Assembly (NCBI GenBank): GCA_944324495.1
Contig: CALUWN010000010.1
Span: forward strand, 25,298 to 89,297
Direction: 5' to 3'
DNA from: an uncultured Mucispirillum sp.
GTDB lineage: Bacteria > Chrysiogenota > Deferribacteres > Deferribacterales > Mucispirillaceae
DNA length: 64,000 nucleotides
Shown here: in pieces, positions 35,494-45,335 of the stretch
Layout of the letters: each line of letters opens with the position of its first letter
Position numbering within the stretch: the stretch's first letter is position 1
Notes under the pieces: model-generated
Seen by the model: the letters and a program-made list of their open reading frames with translations, nothing else
Database searches by the model: none
Told to the model about the DNA's origin: nothing
Position numbers and translations under genes: made by a program

Positions 35494-37821
35494 ATGAATT
35501 ATTTAAAAAATTTCTTATTAAGATTTAAAAATAAAAAATATATTGCAGCATTAATTATTATGCTTATTTCTATAATACTTCTTTCCTTTAACTCCACATT
35601 AAATATTACTTTTAATTTTTCATCTTCTACTGTTTCGGGGGGGGGAAATGATAATGCCTTTTTAAATATCTTATATATTACACCTTATGAACCTGCATAT
35701 GATTTTTCTAACCCTGTAACTGCTAATCTTAATAGTAATACAAAAGAATATAATATCCACATTAATGCTGAATCTATAAAAAAAATAATGCTTAAATTTA
35801 ATAATCTTGATAATAACACCACTTTTTCCATAGAAAGTGCTTCTATTAATACTATTTATTTACCTAAAATTTATTTTAATATTGATGGGCTTAAAAGTCA
35901 GTATAATAAACAAATATTATATAATCAAGACTATATGATAGAATTGAATAATATATCAAGAATATTAGTTGTTATACCAATACTCATTTTTATGGCAGGA
36001 ATAATTTCTTTTATATATATTTTTAAAAAAGAGTTTCTATATGCTATAAGATATCTTAAGTATATTTTAAAGGAATATCCTGGAGTGTACTTTATAATTG
36101 GTATTGCTTTATTTTTATATTTTTATGAAAATATTAGACATGAGACAATATTAACTTATCTATATGCTGCATATAATGAACACAATCATTTATTAGTCTT
36201 ACTACAACTTTTAAAATACGATATACTTATTATAGTTATTTTTATATTTTTATTCTTTCTAATGATTAAATCTATAAATAAAATTATAGTATATATTAGT
36301 TTGATTTTGTTATATATATTTATTTTCTTATTTTTTGTGGATACATTTTTAAGAATTTCTTTTGACAGCCGTCTTAATTTATTTTTCTTATCAGGTGAAA
36401 AAAATCTAATTCCAGATAAACAAAGCTTGTGGATTTTAATTAGTAGTTTTTTATCACTTAATATTTCTCTTAATTTACTAGTGTTATTAATATACACTAT
36501 TTTATTTTCTATATTTATATTCAAAAATAAATATAAGTATATTCTTACTAAACTTCAAAGTTATTTTATAATTGGTTGTATTATTATAATAATCCCATTT
36601 TATTTTGTTGATGATTTTATAAAATTTTATTTTAGTAATAAAGTCTTTTATGATTTTATATCCGTTAATTTATTAGATACATATGCAAAAGATTATTCTG
36701 ATGATTTTAAAAATAAATATAAAAATTATTCTTTAAGTTCCACATGTTATAATGGGCTTAACAGCAAAAAAAATGTAATGGTAATATTTATAGAATCTCT
36801 TTCTTCATATAAAAGCCAGTATTTTGGAAATATTGGAAATAACTTAATACCTAATATAGATAAGGTGGCAAAAGAAAATATTAATATATCAGAATATTAT
36901 AGTAATGGTTCTAATTCTTCTATTGCACGCATGGTTTTTTTAACTGGCAGGAATTATATATCAAATAAATATGAATTACTATTAAAGGACAGCCTTTATA
37001 ATGACAGCATTCCTGATAAATTTGCTAAAAATGGATATAGAACAATATTGTATTCAGGGGCTGATTCATCTTATGGCTCAACTAATATTATAGCAGAAAA
37101 ATCAGGCATTAAAGAAATATATGATACAGTATATAATGATGTATATCTAAAAGAAGATAAAAAATATGCGTTTTTAGGGGTTGATGATAGTGTTTTATAT
37201 AATTCTATTATAAACTGGTATAAGAAAGATGAAAATAAAAACTCACCTTTTTTTATGCTTGTAACTACTGTTACTTCCCACCAGCCTTATAAAGACCCTG
37301 TTACAAAAGAAAATTCCTATGATAAAACATTAGAGTTTGCAGATAATGCTGTTAATGATTTTATAAATAAATTAAAAAAAGAAAATTATTTTGAAAATGG
37401 TATATTGGTAATTACTGGTGACCATAGAGCCATGCTTCCTATAAGTAAAGAAGAATACGAAAAACTTGGTAATATAGCAAACGGGAGAATGCCTTTAGTT
37501 ATAATTGATGGTGGTAAAAAATTATCTATAAAAGGAAATTATTCCCATACTGATTTAGGGAAATCTTTAGAATATCTTACTCTTGAAAAGGTATGCTTTA
37601 ATGAGTTTCAAAATAATATTTTCTTAGATGAAAATAAAGAAAAATGCACTATTTTTCAAGGCTCACTTGATGTTTCTATTGTAGATGTAAAATGTGGAAA
37701 TAACTATGGCAAAATAAAACTAGATGGTGATAATACAAGATTTCTTGATGACAGTAAAATAGATGAAAAAAATATGAAAAAAATTTTAGATTATATAAAT
37801 TATACCAGAATATCAAAATAA
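35494..37821 (+). CDS. Membrane-bound LtaS/sulfatase-superfamily enzyme with a G9 tract, possibly phase-variable
   Basis: 775 residues. One membrane helix (about 16-32), an extracytoplasmic domain of about 115 residues, a cluster of about six helices (about 155-385), then a C-terminal alkaline-phosphatase-superfamily domain (about 425-720). The catalytic part resembles LtaS/phosphoglycerol- or phosphoethanolamine-transferase enzymes: NVMVIFIESLSSY (metal site), NGSNSSIARMVFLTG with the likely Ser nucleophile, TSHQPY and VITGDHRAM. It probably decorates a surface polymer or lipid. Nine G residues at codons 48-50 keep the frame open; a change of one base would truncate it after about 50-60 residues. 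Composition is even more AT-rich than neighbours. Substrate not predictable. Confidence 0.8.
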   Translation: MNYLKNFLLRFKNKKYIAALIIMLISIILLSFNSTLNITFNFSSSTVSGGGNDNAFLNILYITPYEPAYDFSNPVTANLNSNTKEYNIHINAESIKKIMLKFNNLDNNTTFSIESASINTIYLPKIYFNIDGLKSQYNKQILYNQDYMIELNNISRILVVIPILIFMAGIISFIYIFKKEFLYAIRYLKYILKEYPGVYFIIGIALFLYFYENIRHETILTYLYAAYNEHNHLLVLLQLLKYDILIIVIFIFLFFLMIKSINKIIVYISLILLYIFIFLFFVDTFLRISFDSRLNLFFLSGEKNLIPDKQSLWILISSFLSLNISLNLLVLLIYTILFSIFIFKNKYKYILTKLQSYFIIGCIIIIIPFYFVDDFIKFYFSNKVFYDFISVNLLDTYAKDYSDDFKNKYKNYSLSSTCYNGLNSKKNVMVIFIESLSSYKSQYFGNIGNNLIPNIDKVAKENINISEYYSNGSNSSIARMVFLTGRNYISNKYELLLKDSLYNDSIPDKFAKNGYRTILYSGADSSYGSTNIIAEKSGIKEIYDTVYNDVYLKEDKKYAFLGVDDSVLYNSIINWYKKDENKNSPFFMLVTTVTSHQPYKDPVTKENSYDKTLEFADNAVNDFINKLKKENYFENGILVITGDHRAMLPISKEEYEKLGNIANGRMPLVIIDGGKKLSIKGNYSHTDLGKSLEYLTLEKVCFNEFQNNIFLDENKEKCTIFQGSLDVSIVDVKCGNNYGKIKLDGDNTRFLDDSKIDEKNMKKILDYINYTRISK
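35637..35645 (+). repeat. G9 homopolymer inside the sulfatase-superfamily coding sequence
   Basis: Nine consecutive G in a region otherwise almost devoid of GC runs. Such tracts change length by slipped-strand mispairing. The present length leaves the frame open. Confidence 0.9.
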
Positions 37822-37888
37822 TATTTATGTATTTGTATTACTTTATATTATCACTTGATTTTTTCCATTTGTTTTATTATAAAAATGT

Positions 37889-38080
37889 ATGAAAGAAAAT
37901 AACAACAAACGTGTTAATTGTTTTGATTGCATCCATTTGCAGATTACATGGCAGCCTCAGACTCCTTATGCCTGTAAAGCAATAGGATTTCGTTCAAAAA
38001 TGATACCATCCTTAGAAGTATTTAAAAATTCAGGCACCCAGTGTATGCATTTTTTTCCTAAATCAAAACCCTCTAAATAA
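37889..38080 (+). CDS. Small conserved four-cysteine protein
   Basis: 63 residues with CFDC (about 11-14), YACKAIGFRSK (about 28-38) and a later C near 52, possibly a small zinc site. The pattern C-x2-C...W-x-P-x-x-P-Y-x-C-K-A-x-G-F-x-S-K...P-S-x-x-V-F resembles short proteins found in many anaerobes that are sometimes mislabelled as uracil-DNA glycosylase. It lacks any glycosylase motif. No clear Shine-Dalgarno precedes the ATG. It is 23 bases upstream of corA and probably co-transcribed. Function unknown. Confidence 0.65.
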   Translation: MKENNNKRVNCFDCIHLQITWQPQTPYACKAIGFRSKMIPSLEVFKNSGTQCMHFFPKSKPSK

Positions 38081-38103
38081 ATTTTACAGGAGGTATGAGT
38101 ATT

Positions 38104-39144
38104 ATGAAGAAAAAATTATTCTTTAAATCTAAAGGTATGGCTCCGGGTACGGTTATTTATGAAGGTGATACTCCACCTGCAAAAACAAATATCTCAATAT
38201 ATGAAATAACAGAACATAGTATCATTAAACATGATAACGTTATAGATTCAAAAAATTGTTTGTGGATAAGAATATCTGGGCTTTCTGATACTCAATATAT
38301 ATTAAATTCTTTAAACCAGTTTGAAATTAACAGCCTGACTTTAGAGGATATTTTTGAAACATATCATAACCCTAAATTTGATGATACTTTTGATTATGAT
38401 TTTATAATTATGCGTTCCATAAATTTTAATGATGATATGCAGGACAACCAAATATCTTTTATTGTAATGGATAATATTTTAATTACATTTGAAGAATATG
38501 AATGTGATGAATTTAATATTGTATTACAACGGCTTTTTAAACATTACAATAACTTTTATTTAAGAGGTATTAATTATCTAGTATATGCTTTAATAGATGC
38601 TATGATAGATAACTATATTACACTTCTAAACAATATAAATTTAGCAGTAGATAATTTAGAAGATACAATGTCTGAAGATGTGCTGCTTCCATGTGATACT
38701 TCAGAACTTTTCTATTTAAAACGAAAAGTAAACTTTTTATCACGCCATACTCGTGCTTCTTATGATGTTGTAAACCAGCTTTTAAGGCTTTCTATGGAAA
38801 ATAATAATCTGCATGATGAAACAAGCATTGTACCATATTATGAAGATTTATTTGAGCATTCATTGTATTTAAACGAAGCTATGCAGTATTGCAAAGATTC
38901 TATAAGAGGCGTATATGATGAAAATATGACAAGGCTTCAAATGAAATCAAATAAATTTATAAATATACTTACTATGCTTTCTACATTAATGCTTCCCCCT
39001 ATGGTAGTTGGTGGAATATTTGGTATGAACTTTGAGGTAATACCTTTCACATCTTATCCCCATGGGTTTGCCATAAGTTTGATAGCCATGTTTGGAATAT
39101 CATTTGTACTTGCAGTAATCTTTAAAAAGAAAGGTTATTTTTAA
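38104..39144 (+). CDS. corA: CorA-family magnesium/divalent cation channel
   Basis: 346 residues. Large N-terminal cytoplasmic domain and long stalk helices, then two C-terminal membrane helices (about 283-303 and 318-338) with the signature GMN in GGIFGMNFEVIP. Pentameric channel that imports Mg2+ or Co2+. The frame opens at an ATG at 38095, only one base after AGGAGG; the ATG at 38104 has the proper spacing of ten bases and is preferred. No M-box riboswitch is seen upstream. Confidence 0.92.
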   Translation: MKKKLFFKSKGMAPGTVIYEGDTPPAKTNISIYEITEHSIIKHDNVIDSKNCLWIRISGLSDTQYILNSLNQFEINSLTLEDIFETYHNPKFDDTFDYDFIIMRSINFNDDMQDNQISFIVMDNILITFEEYECDEFNIVLQRLFKHYNNFYLRGINYLVYALIDAMIDNYITLLNNINLAVDNLEDTMSEDVLLPCDTSELFYLKRKVNFLSRHTRASYDVVNQLLRLSMENNNLHDETSIVPYYEDLFEHSLYLNEAMQYCKDSIRGVYDENMTRLQMKSNKFINILTMLSTLMLPPMVVGGIFGMNFEVIPFTSYPHGFAISLIAMFGISFVLAVIFKKKGYF

Positions 39145-39200
39145 TATGCTGCATGTAAATTAAGCAGGGTAAAATATCTAAATTAGAGTATTGGCTTATG

Positions 39201-39326
39201 CTTATAATGACAGAAAGTACAAAAATATGTATAAAAAAGTATAACTTTATAAAAAAATAGAATATTAATAATATATTCGTCTATAATTTTTAATAAGTTT
39301 TACACACTGCTTTCTGTCATAATAAG
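39201..39326. repeat. MITE-like element of 126 bases with terminal inverted repeats
   Basis: CTTATAATGACAGAAAG at 39201-39217 and its complement with one mismatch at 39310-39326, enclosing very AT-rich DNA without a gene. It fills most of the 318-base gap after corA. Confidence 0.55.
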
Positions 39327-39396
39327 TCAGGCAAAATATATAAAATGTAAAATTTTCTGATAAGTTTAGAATATTTAAATTGCTAATCACACGAAA

Positions 39397-39425
39397 AACC
39401 CCATTTGTATATAACAAATGGGGTT
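39397..39425 (-). terminator. Intrinsic terminator after the M23 peptidase gene
   Basis: 12-base perfect stem (39397-39408 with 39414-39425), 5-base loop, T5 on the minus strand, 38 bases past the stop codon. It could also stop corA transcripts from the other side. Confidence 0.85.
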
Positions 39426-39462
39426 AGCATTTTTAATTTATTATATTTTACTGCATTGCTGT

Positions 39463-40392
39463 TTAGTTTTCATCAATGATGAATTTTTGAGGGTTAACAG
39501 GTATACCGTTAACTAATACTTCATAGTGAACGTGTGGACCAGTACTTCTACCAGTAGAACCAACTTTTGCGATTACATCGCCTTTTTCTACTTTATCACC
39601 AACTTTTACAGTAAGTGAGCTGTTGTGGCCATACCTTGTCATATAACCATAACCATGGTCAATGGTAACTATTTTACCATAACCTGCTTTCTCCCCTGAA
39701 AATACAACTATACCTTTTGCTGTTGCTCTAACAGGAAGACCTGATTTTGCTGCAATATCAAGCCCTTCATGGAAAACTCTTCTACCTGAAAATGGTGAGT
39801 TTCTAAAACCAAACTTAGAAGACACCCAACCTTTTGTAGGCCATATAGTTGGTGTTGAAAGCATTACAAGACGCTGTTCTTCAAGAAAATCAATAAGTTT
39901 TGCAAGGCTTACTTCTCTTTTATTCATTTCTATACGCATAACATCAAGTGTTTCATTTAAGCTGTCAAAAAATTCCTGCTCTCTTCTGTCTGAAAAAGCA
40001 TAGTAATCTCTTAATATATCAACTTCCTTACCACCTACGGCAACCTGTTTTACTACTCTGCTGCCATCTTGATAAGATACAAGCTCTCTCACTTTATACT
40101 CAAGCTCGTCAAGTTCACTCATTTTACTGTTTAATTCATCTAACTGTTGAAGATAATTGGCAAACTGTGCTTTAAATACTGCATTACCAGAACCGTCCAT
40201 AGTGACAGAAGCCTGTTGAAGCTTGGAATCTTGATAAAAAGAGTATGCAAGATAGGATGCCACAAGTGTTGAAGAAAGTAAAAGTACTAAAACTATACCT
40301 ACTACCCAAAATGGACGTGTGGATAACAGTAATGTCTTACTCTTTCCATATTTTTCTGGGTCAAATATCATAACAGTATATTTTTTTGCCAT
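39463..40392 (-). CDS. M23-family (LytM) peptidoglycan endopeptidase, membrane-anchored
   Basis: 309 residues. Short cytoplasmic start, membrane helix (about 27-49), coiled-coil region (about 65-170), and a C-terminal peptidase_M23 domain (about 195-305). Zinc ligands are in FHEGLDIA (H and D), with the catalytic RYGHNS and the final HVHYEV; all are present, so it is probably an active D,D-endopeptidase rather than a degenerate regulator. This build matches the NlpD/MepM-like enzymes used in cell elongation or division. AGGAGTGG precedes the ATG. Confidence 0.92.
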   Translation of the reverse strand: MAKKYTVMIFDPEKYGKSKTLLLSTRPFWVVGIVLVLLLSSTLVASYLAYSFYQDSKLQQASVTMDGSGNAVFKAQFANYLQQLDELNSKMSELDELEYKVRELVSYQDGSRVVKQVAVGGKEVDILRDYYAFSDRREQEFFDSLNETLDVMRIEMNKREVSLAKLIDFLEEQRLVMLSTPTIWPTKGWVSSKFGFRNSPFSGRRVFHEGLDIAAKSGLPVRATAKGIVVFSGEKAGYGKIVTIDHGYGYMTRYGHNSSLTVKVGDKVEKGDVIAKVGSTGRSTGPHVHYEVLVNGIPVNPQKFIIDEN

Positions 40393-40563
40393 TATCCACT
40401 CCTATACAATTACACTTATTCAAATATATCGGCAATATTGTAAATAATATTAGTTTCTAATTATTTCATTTATGACAGAATTCTCAATAATAATCAAGTA
40501 AAATATAATATTTATGCAATATTTTTTATATACACATTTGTCAATTATTATTTATTTTCAATA

Positions 40564-42303
40564 CTATATAACTTTTGTATCTAGTATTTCTTTCACTTTT
40601 TCTGCCAAATTACTTGATACATCAAGTAAAATTACTTCTCCAGTTCTTCTGATAACAACTTCTATCTTTCCTTCTGAAAGTGTTTTTTTACCAACACTAA
40701 CTCTTACAGGATAGCCTATTAAATCAGCATCATTAAATTTAACGCCTGCCCTTTCGTTTCTATCATCTATTATAACATCAACCCCTAAAGCTAATAGAGC
40801 ATCATATATTTCATCTGCCTTTTTAATAACTTCATCATCGTTTGTATTAACAGGAATAACCACAACTTCAAATGGTGCAATAGCTTTCGGCCATACTATA
40901 CCTTTTTCATCATAATGCTGCTCTATGGCACTTGCTGCCGTTCTGCCTACCCCTATACCGTAACAGCCCATAACAATAGGTATATTTTTACCATTTCTAT
41001 CAAGAGCTTTTGCTCCCATACTTTCTGAATATTTTGTACCTAGTTTGAAAATATGCCCTACTTCAATACCTTTTGTTTCTTCATACACGCCATCACAGTG
41101 TGGGCATTTATCACCGGGCAAAGCATTTCTTAAATCAAAATAACCTTCAATTTTAGCATCTCTTTCTAAGTTTACATTTTTAATATGGTAACCTTCTTTA
41201 TTTGCACCAACTACTATGTTTGATACATATTTTAAAGCATTATCAACATATACTCTTAAAGGCATATTTACTGGGCCAAGAGAGCCAACAGAACAGCCTG
41301 TTTTATCAAGCACTTCATAATGCTCTGCAAATTCTGCTGATTTTGCTTTAACTATATTTTTTACTTTAGAAAGGTTTACTTCATGGTCGCCTCTCACCAT
41401 ACAGGCAACATATATATCTTCTTCCCTGCCATCAACTACTACGCCTTCGCATCTAATAATCATAGTTTTTGGCACATGTATTATATCAACACCTAAAAAT
41501 TCTGCTACTTCTAAAGCTGTATGTTTATTAGGAGTGGCTACTTCTTCCATTTCATTTAACTCTGCGTTTTCTTTTTTCCCACAGTCTACAACCACTGCTT
41601 TTTCCACATTGGCAGAATATTCGCATTTATTACATGAAATAATTGTATCTTCACCAGTATCAGCAAGCACCATAAATTCATGAGAAAATGAGCCACCAAT
41701 AGAGCCAGTATCAGCATCTACCACTTTATGAGCAAGGCCGCAGGCTGTAAAGATTGCCCTATAAGCATCATACATTTTTTTATAACTAATATCAGCCCCT
41801 GCATCATCTATATCAAAAGAATACGCATCTTTCATTATAAATTCTCTGCCACGCATAAGCCCAAACCTAGGGCGTACTTCATCGCGGAATTTTGTTTGTA
41901 TTTGATATAGTGTAACAGGCATCTGTTTATATGAATTAACTTGAGATTTTACAATATCTGTAATAACTTCTTCATGGGTAGGGCCAAGACAGAATTCTCT
42001 TTCACCTCTATCTTTAAACCTTAAAAGTTCTTTACCAAAATGGAACCATCTGCCTGATGACTGCCAAAGCTCTGCCGGCTGTACTACGCTCATTAAAAGC
42101 TCAATACCACCTGCTTTATTCATATTTTCACGAATAATATTTTCTACTTTACGGATAACTTTTAGACCCAGTGGCAAATAATCATATATACCTGCTGCCA
42201 CTTTTTTAATCATAGATGCTCTAAGCATTAACTGGTGGCTTACCACCTCTGCTTCTGAAGGAATTTCTCTTAAAGTCTGTATAAAATATCTACTTTGTCT
42301 CAT
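40564..42303 (-). CDS. proS: Prolyl-tRNA synthetase, bacterial type
   Basis: 579 residues. Charges tRNA-Pro. Class II motifs: motif 2 RFKDRGEREFCLGPTHEE and RPRFGLMRGREFIMKDAYSFD at about 118-165, and motif 3 GIGVGRTAASAIEQ at about 440. Between motifs 2 and 3 lies the INS editing domain (about 225-385), which removes mischarged alanine, so it is the bacterial ProS form. A C-terminal anticodon-binding domain follows. CPHCDGVYEE near 405 looks like a small zinc or structural loop. The next gene upstream, lpxC, is 74 bases away and runs in the same direction. Confidence 0.96.
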   Translation of the reverse strand: MRQSRYFIQTLREIPSEAEVVSHQLMLRASMIKKVAAGIYDYLPLGLKVIRKVENIIRENMNKAGGIELLMSVVQPAELWQSSGRWFHFGKELLRFKDRGEREFCLGPTHEEVITDIVKSQVNSYKQMPVTLYQIQTKFRDEVRPRFGLMRGREFIMKDAYSFDIDDAGADISYKKMYDAYRAIFTACGLAHKVVDADTGSIGGSFSHEFMVLADTGEDTIISCNKCEYSANVEKAVVVDCGKKENAELNEMEEVATPNKHTALEVAEFLGVDIIHVPKTMIIRCEGVVVDGREEDIYVACMVRGDHEVNLSKVKNIVKAKSAEFAEHYEVLDKTGCSVGSLGPVNMPLRVYVDNALKYVSNIVVGANKEGYHIKNVNLERDAKIEGYFDLRNALPGDKCPHCDGVYEETKGIEVGHIFKLGTKYSESMGAKALDRNGKNIPIVMGCYGIGVGRTAASAIEQHYDEKGIVWPKAIAPFEVVVIPVNTNDDEVIKKADEIYDALLALGVDVIIDDRNERAGVKFNDADLIGYPVRVSVGKKTLSEGKIEVVIRRTGEVILLDVSSNLAEKVKEILDTKVI

Positions 42304-42377
42304 ATGCTGCCCTGTTTAAAAAAATTATAGTTATCTCTTATATTATATAGTAAAAATTTAATCAATAAAAATATTTA

Positions 42378-43313
42378 CTATACAGCACTTACTGCTATAT
42401 TTTCTGAAAAACTGCCATAGGGCTGGCAGGAAGCAGCCTGCTCCTTAATAACTTTGCTTTCTGTTTCTTCTTCTATAACATATGAGTTTGTAGCTTCTAA
42501 TAGAGTTCTAGCAAAAACATTATTAACATGGTGGCCTGATTTGCTGGCTTTTATTTTACCTTGAAGCCTATATCCGATTAAGGCTAAATCACCAAACATA
42601 TCAAGTATTTTATGGCGTACAAATTCATTAGGAAACCTAAGCCCTTCTTTATTTAATACACCCTCTTTATCATCAATTACAATAGCGTTATCTAAAGAAC
42701 CGCCTTTTGCAAGCCCCATAGACCATAAAGCTTCTACTTCGCGTTTAAAACCAAAAGTTCTTGCTATGCCTATTTCTTTATGAAATGTATTTTCATCATA
42801 TACATATGTAAAAACCTGCCTGCCAATTACAGGGTGAGGATAATCAAGCTCAAAAGTTATTTCAAAATTATCACAGGGCTCAATTTCAACAGTTTTGCCT
42901 TCATATTCAATAGAGACAGGGCGTGTAACTTTTAATACTTTTCTTTTTTCCTTTTGAGCAAGAATACCTGCTTTTTCTATATTTTCAATTACTTCTTTAG
43001 CTGAACCATCAAGTATTGGTACTTCTGTACCAGATACTGATATGAAAGCATTATCTATACCCTGACCGTAAAAAGCAGCAGAAAAATGCTCAATAGTACT
43101 TATAGGAAGCCCGCCACAGTCAATTGTTGTTGCAAGCTGAGTAGAAGAAACATTATATGGAGTAATACGCGTATAATCACAATGGCGTACATCATCCCTT
43201 TTAAATTGAATACCTGTATTACAAGGAGCAGGGCTGATAACAGCTTGAAACTCCTTACCACTGTGTAAACCTATACCGTTTATTGTAAATGCTTTAGCTA
43301 TTGTTTTTTGCAT
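42378..43313 (-). CDS. lpxC: UDP-3-O-acyl-N-acetylglucosamine deacetylase
   Basis: First committed step of lipid A synthesis; its presence shows an LPS outer membrane. 311 residues from the ATG at 43313, with AAGGGG eight bases upstream. Zinc-site and catalytic motifs: STIEHFSAA (first zinc His), a KILDMFGDLAL block (second zinc His in RHKILD, and zinc Asp), and SGHHVNN containing the catalytic His. GIGLHSGK near the N-terminus is the usual opening. Nothing odd in length. Confidence 0.96.
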   Translation of the reverse strand: MQKTIAKAFTINGIGLHSGKEFQAVISPAPCNTGIQFKRDDVRHCDYTRITPYNVSSTQLATTIDCGGLPISTIEHFSAAFYGQGIDNAFISVSGTEVPILDGSAKEVIENIEKAGILAQKEKRKVLKVTRPVSIEYEGKTVEIEPCDNFEITFELDYPHPVIGRQVFTYVYDENTFHKEIGIARTFGFKREVEALWSMGLAKGGSLDNAIVIDDKEGVLNKEGLRFPNEFVRHKILDMFGDLALIGYRLQGKIKASKSGHHVNNVFARTLLEATNSYVIEEETESKVIKEQAASCQPYGSFSENIAVSAV

Positions 43314-43416
43314 ATACACTGCCCCTTAATATATCTACCTTCATAAGTATCTGACAAATATAAGCAAAAAATATGCCATAGTTAAGTTATTGATAAGTAA
43401 GGATAAAATTAATACA

Positions 43417-43442
43417 GGGTGTATATTTTAAAACACACACCC
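43417..43442 (-). terminator. Possible terminator after the ferric-reductase-like gene
   Basis: 26-base quasi-palindrome (GGGTGT...ACACCC) with two G-T pairs, followed on the minus strand by TATTAATTTT; about 40 bases past the stop codon. Confidence 0.4.
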
Positions 43443-43483
43443 CATATTTTTGTTTATTTTTTTAAACATACAGATGTTCTATT

Positions 43484-44800
43484 TTATCTCATATCAAAGC
43501 TGTCATAGTGTATCTGCTTACTGCTTATGCCATTATTTTTAGCACTTTCCTGTATTGTTTCCCCAAATTTTTCAGGTCCGCAGTACCACAGTGTTACATT
43601 TGTTATATCTTTTATTGCATCTTTTATTTTATCAAAAGAAAGCCTGCCCTCTTTTGATGTATCAATGTAATGAAATCGTACGCCTGTTTTCTGTGAAAGC
43701 TCCTCTATTTCTTTAAATGGGTTTTCGCCGCGACCGCTGTAATAAAAATCTACATTATCAACTTTTTTGCCTTCTGCTGCTAAATACTCAAGCCGTGCAA
43801 TAAATGGAGTTATACCGATACCACCTGCAACCCATATCTGCTGATTAGTACTTTCAAAAGTAAATGTGCCGTAAGGACCTTCTACAAGCACTACATCTGT
43901 AACTTTTATGCTGTTTTTTAAAGCCTTTGTATAATCACCCAGCTCTTTAATAATAAAGCGTATTACATTATTTTCCTTATCACAGCCTGCAATACTAAAA
44001 GGATGTGGCTCTTTTTTATGACCAAACCTTAAAAATACATACTGACCTGCTTTAAAATCAAATGGTTTCATAGTTTTAATATCTATTACCATTGTTTTAT
44101 TATTTTCATTGTATGAATATTTTACAACTTCACCAAATACTTTATGTTTATAGCCTATAAGTTGCAGTAAATCTATTATAGCACACACTACACCAATAAA
44201 TATTATAATAGATAACATAAAACTTCCAATTGAGCCAAACCATGCACCTTTTATTTGTATTGTAAAAGAGTGATATGCTGCAAATAAAAATAAAACTGGT
44301 ATTGTTTTATGAATATATCTGAAAATGTGGTAAGGTACTTTTTTAATTAAAGCTACAATAAGCACAATAACAAAAGCATAAAAAGCATATTCTACCATAT
44401 CATTACCAATGTGGTATACCTGTTTGGCAAAATCGCTGATAGTAGAAACACCTTTTACTTTTGGCGGCAGTGTAAAAATAAGTTTACAAATATCAATAAA
44501 CCAAGTTTCAGTAAACCAGTGAACTATTGATGATACAAAAGCCCAAATACCAACCCATTTATGGATTTTATAGGCTTTATCAAGCCCGCCTGCATAGTTA
44601 TTAATTATACTAAAACGGACAGATAATACCATACTCATAACCATATAAACAATAGCTATTGAGCCTGTTAAATAAAGTGATAATTCCTTGTAATGCCAAA
44701 TATTGATGTTTGTAAAAAGCTCATTAAAACTTGGTGATAAAATAAATATCAAACAGCCAAGCAGTAAACCGCTTATACTCCATATTGAAATTTTTCCCAT
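43484..44800 (-). CDS. Ferric-reductase-like transmembrane flavoprotein
   Basis: 438 residues. About six membrane helices (1-200) with His residues suitable for two haems (HKW, HWFTE, YHIFRYIHK, AYHSF), matching the ferric reductase/YedZ-like transmembrane domain. Then a ferredoxin-reductase-type module: FAD-binding block GQYVFLRF and HPFSIAG at about 255-280, NAD(P) site GGIGITPF at about 335-342, and C-terminal YCGPEKFG. It would pass electrons from NAD(P)H across the inner membrane to iron chelates or another acceptor. Stand-alone gene. Substrate uncertain: members also include NOX-like oxidoreductases. Confidence 0.85.
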   Translation of the reverse strand: MGKISIWSISGLLLGCLIFILSPSFNELFTNINIWHYKELSLYLTGSIAIVYMVMSMVLSVRFSIINNYAGGLDKAYKIHKWVGIWAFVSSIVHWFTETWFIDICKLIFTLPPKVKGVSTISDFAKQVYHIGNDMVEYAFYAFVIVLIVALIKKVPYHIFRYIHKTIPVLFLFAAYHSFTIQIKGAWFGSIGSFMLSIIIFIGVVCAIIDLLQLIGYKHKVFGEVVKYSYNENNKTMVIDIKTMKPFDFKAGQYVFLRFGHKKEPHPFSIAGCDKENNVIRFIIKELGDYTKALKNSIKVTDVVLVEGPYGTFTFESTNQQIWVAGGIGITPFIARLEYLAAEGKKVDNVDFYYSGRGENPFKEIEELSQKTGVRFHYIDTSKEGRLSFDKIKDAIKDITNVTLWYCGPEKFGETIQESAKNNGISSKQIHYDSFDMR

Positions 44801-44922
44801 ACTCTTCCTCTCTCAAAATGTTATATTGTAATATAGTTGATAAAAACTAATAAAGGTTACAATACACTTATTATTTGACAAAGATATACAAGTATTAGTT
44901 CAATATGGAGTATTTAAAACCT

Positions 44923-45150
44923 TTATCCGTTTGTTATTTTTGAAAGTGTACTTAAAACATCTGAACAGCTTTTGCTAAACTCATCAGGTGATTTAATCTC
45001 ATCCCCAAGATTATCACCTAATTTATCCATCACATTAAAATAAATATCACTTACTTCATCAGTAGAATATTCTTTATCTGCAATAGATATGCCGATAGAA
45101 GATAAAAAAGAAATCTGATTTGCGTTTAAGATACTTGTTAATTTATGCAT
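44923..45150 (-). CDS. Small acidic hypothetical protein
   Basis: 75 residues, acidic, mostly helical, no membrane segment or Cys pair apart from one Cys. Ideal AGGAGG eight bases before the ATG supports real expression. No family recognised. It stands alone between the ferric-reductase-like gene and the divergent nfo gene. Confidence 0.6.
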   Translation of the reverse strand: MHKLTSILNANQISFLSSIGISIADKEYSTDEVSDIYFNVMDKLGDNLGDEIKSPDEFSKSCSDVLSTLSKITNG

Positions 45151-45335
45151 ACTAATACCTCCTACTAATTATAAGTTTAATAAAATTTATTAATGATTAC
45201 AAGGCAAAATTTTATATTTAATAATTTCCTTTTATTAACAGAATTATAAATAATTTTTGCATTTATTTTTATTTTAGGATTGATTTTGTATTGTTTTCTT
45301 ATATACTATATCATATAAGATTAATGGAGTATAAT

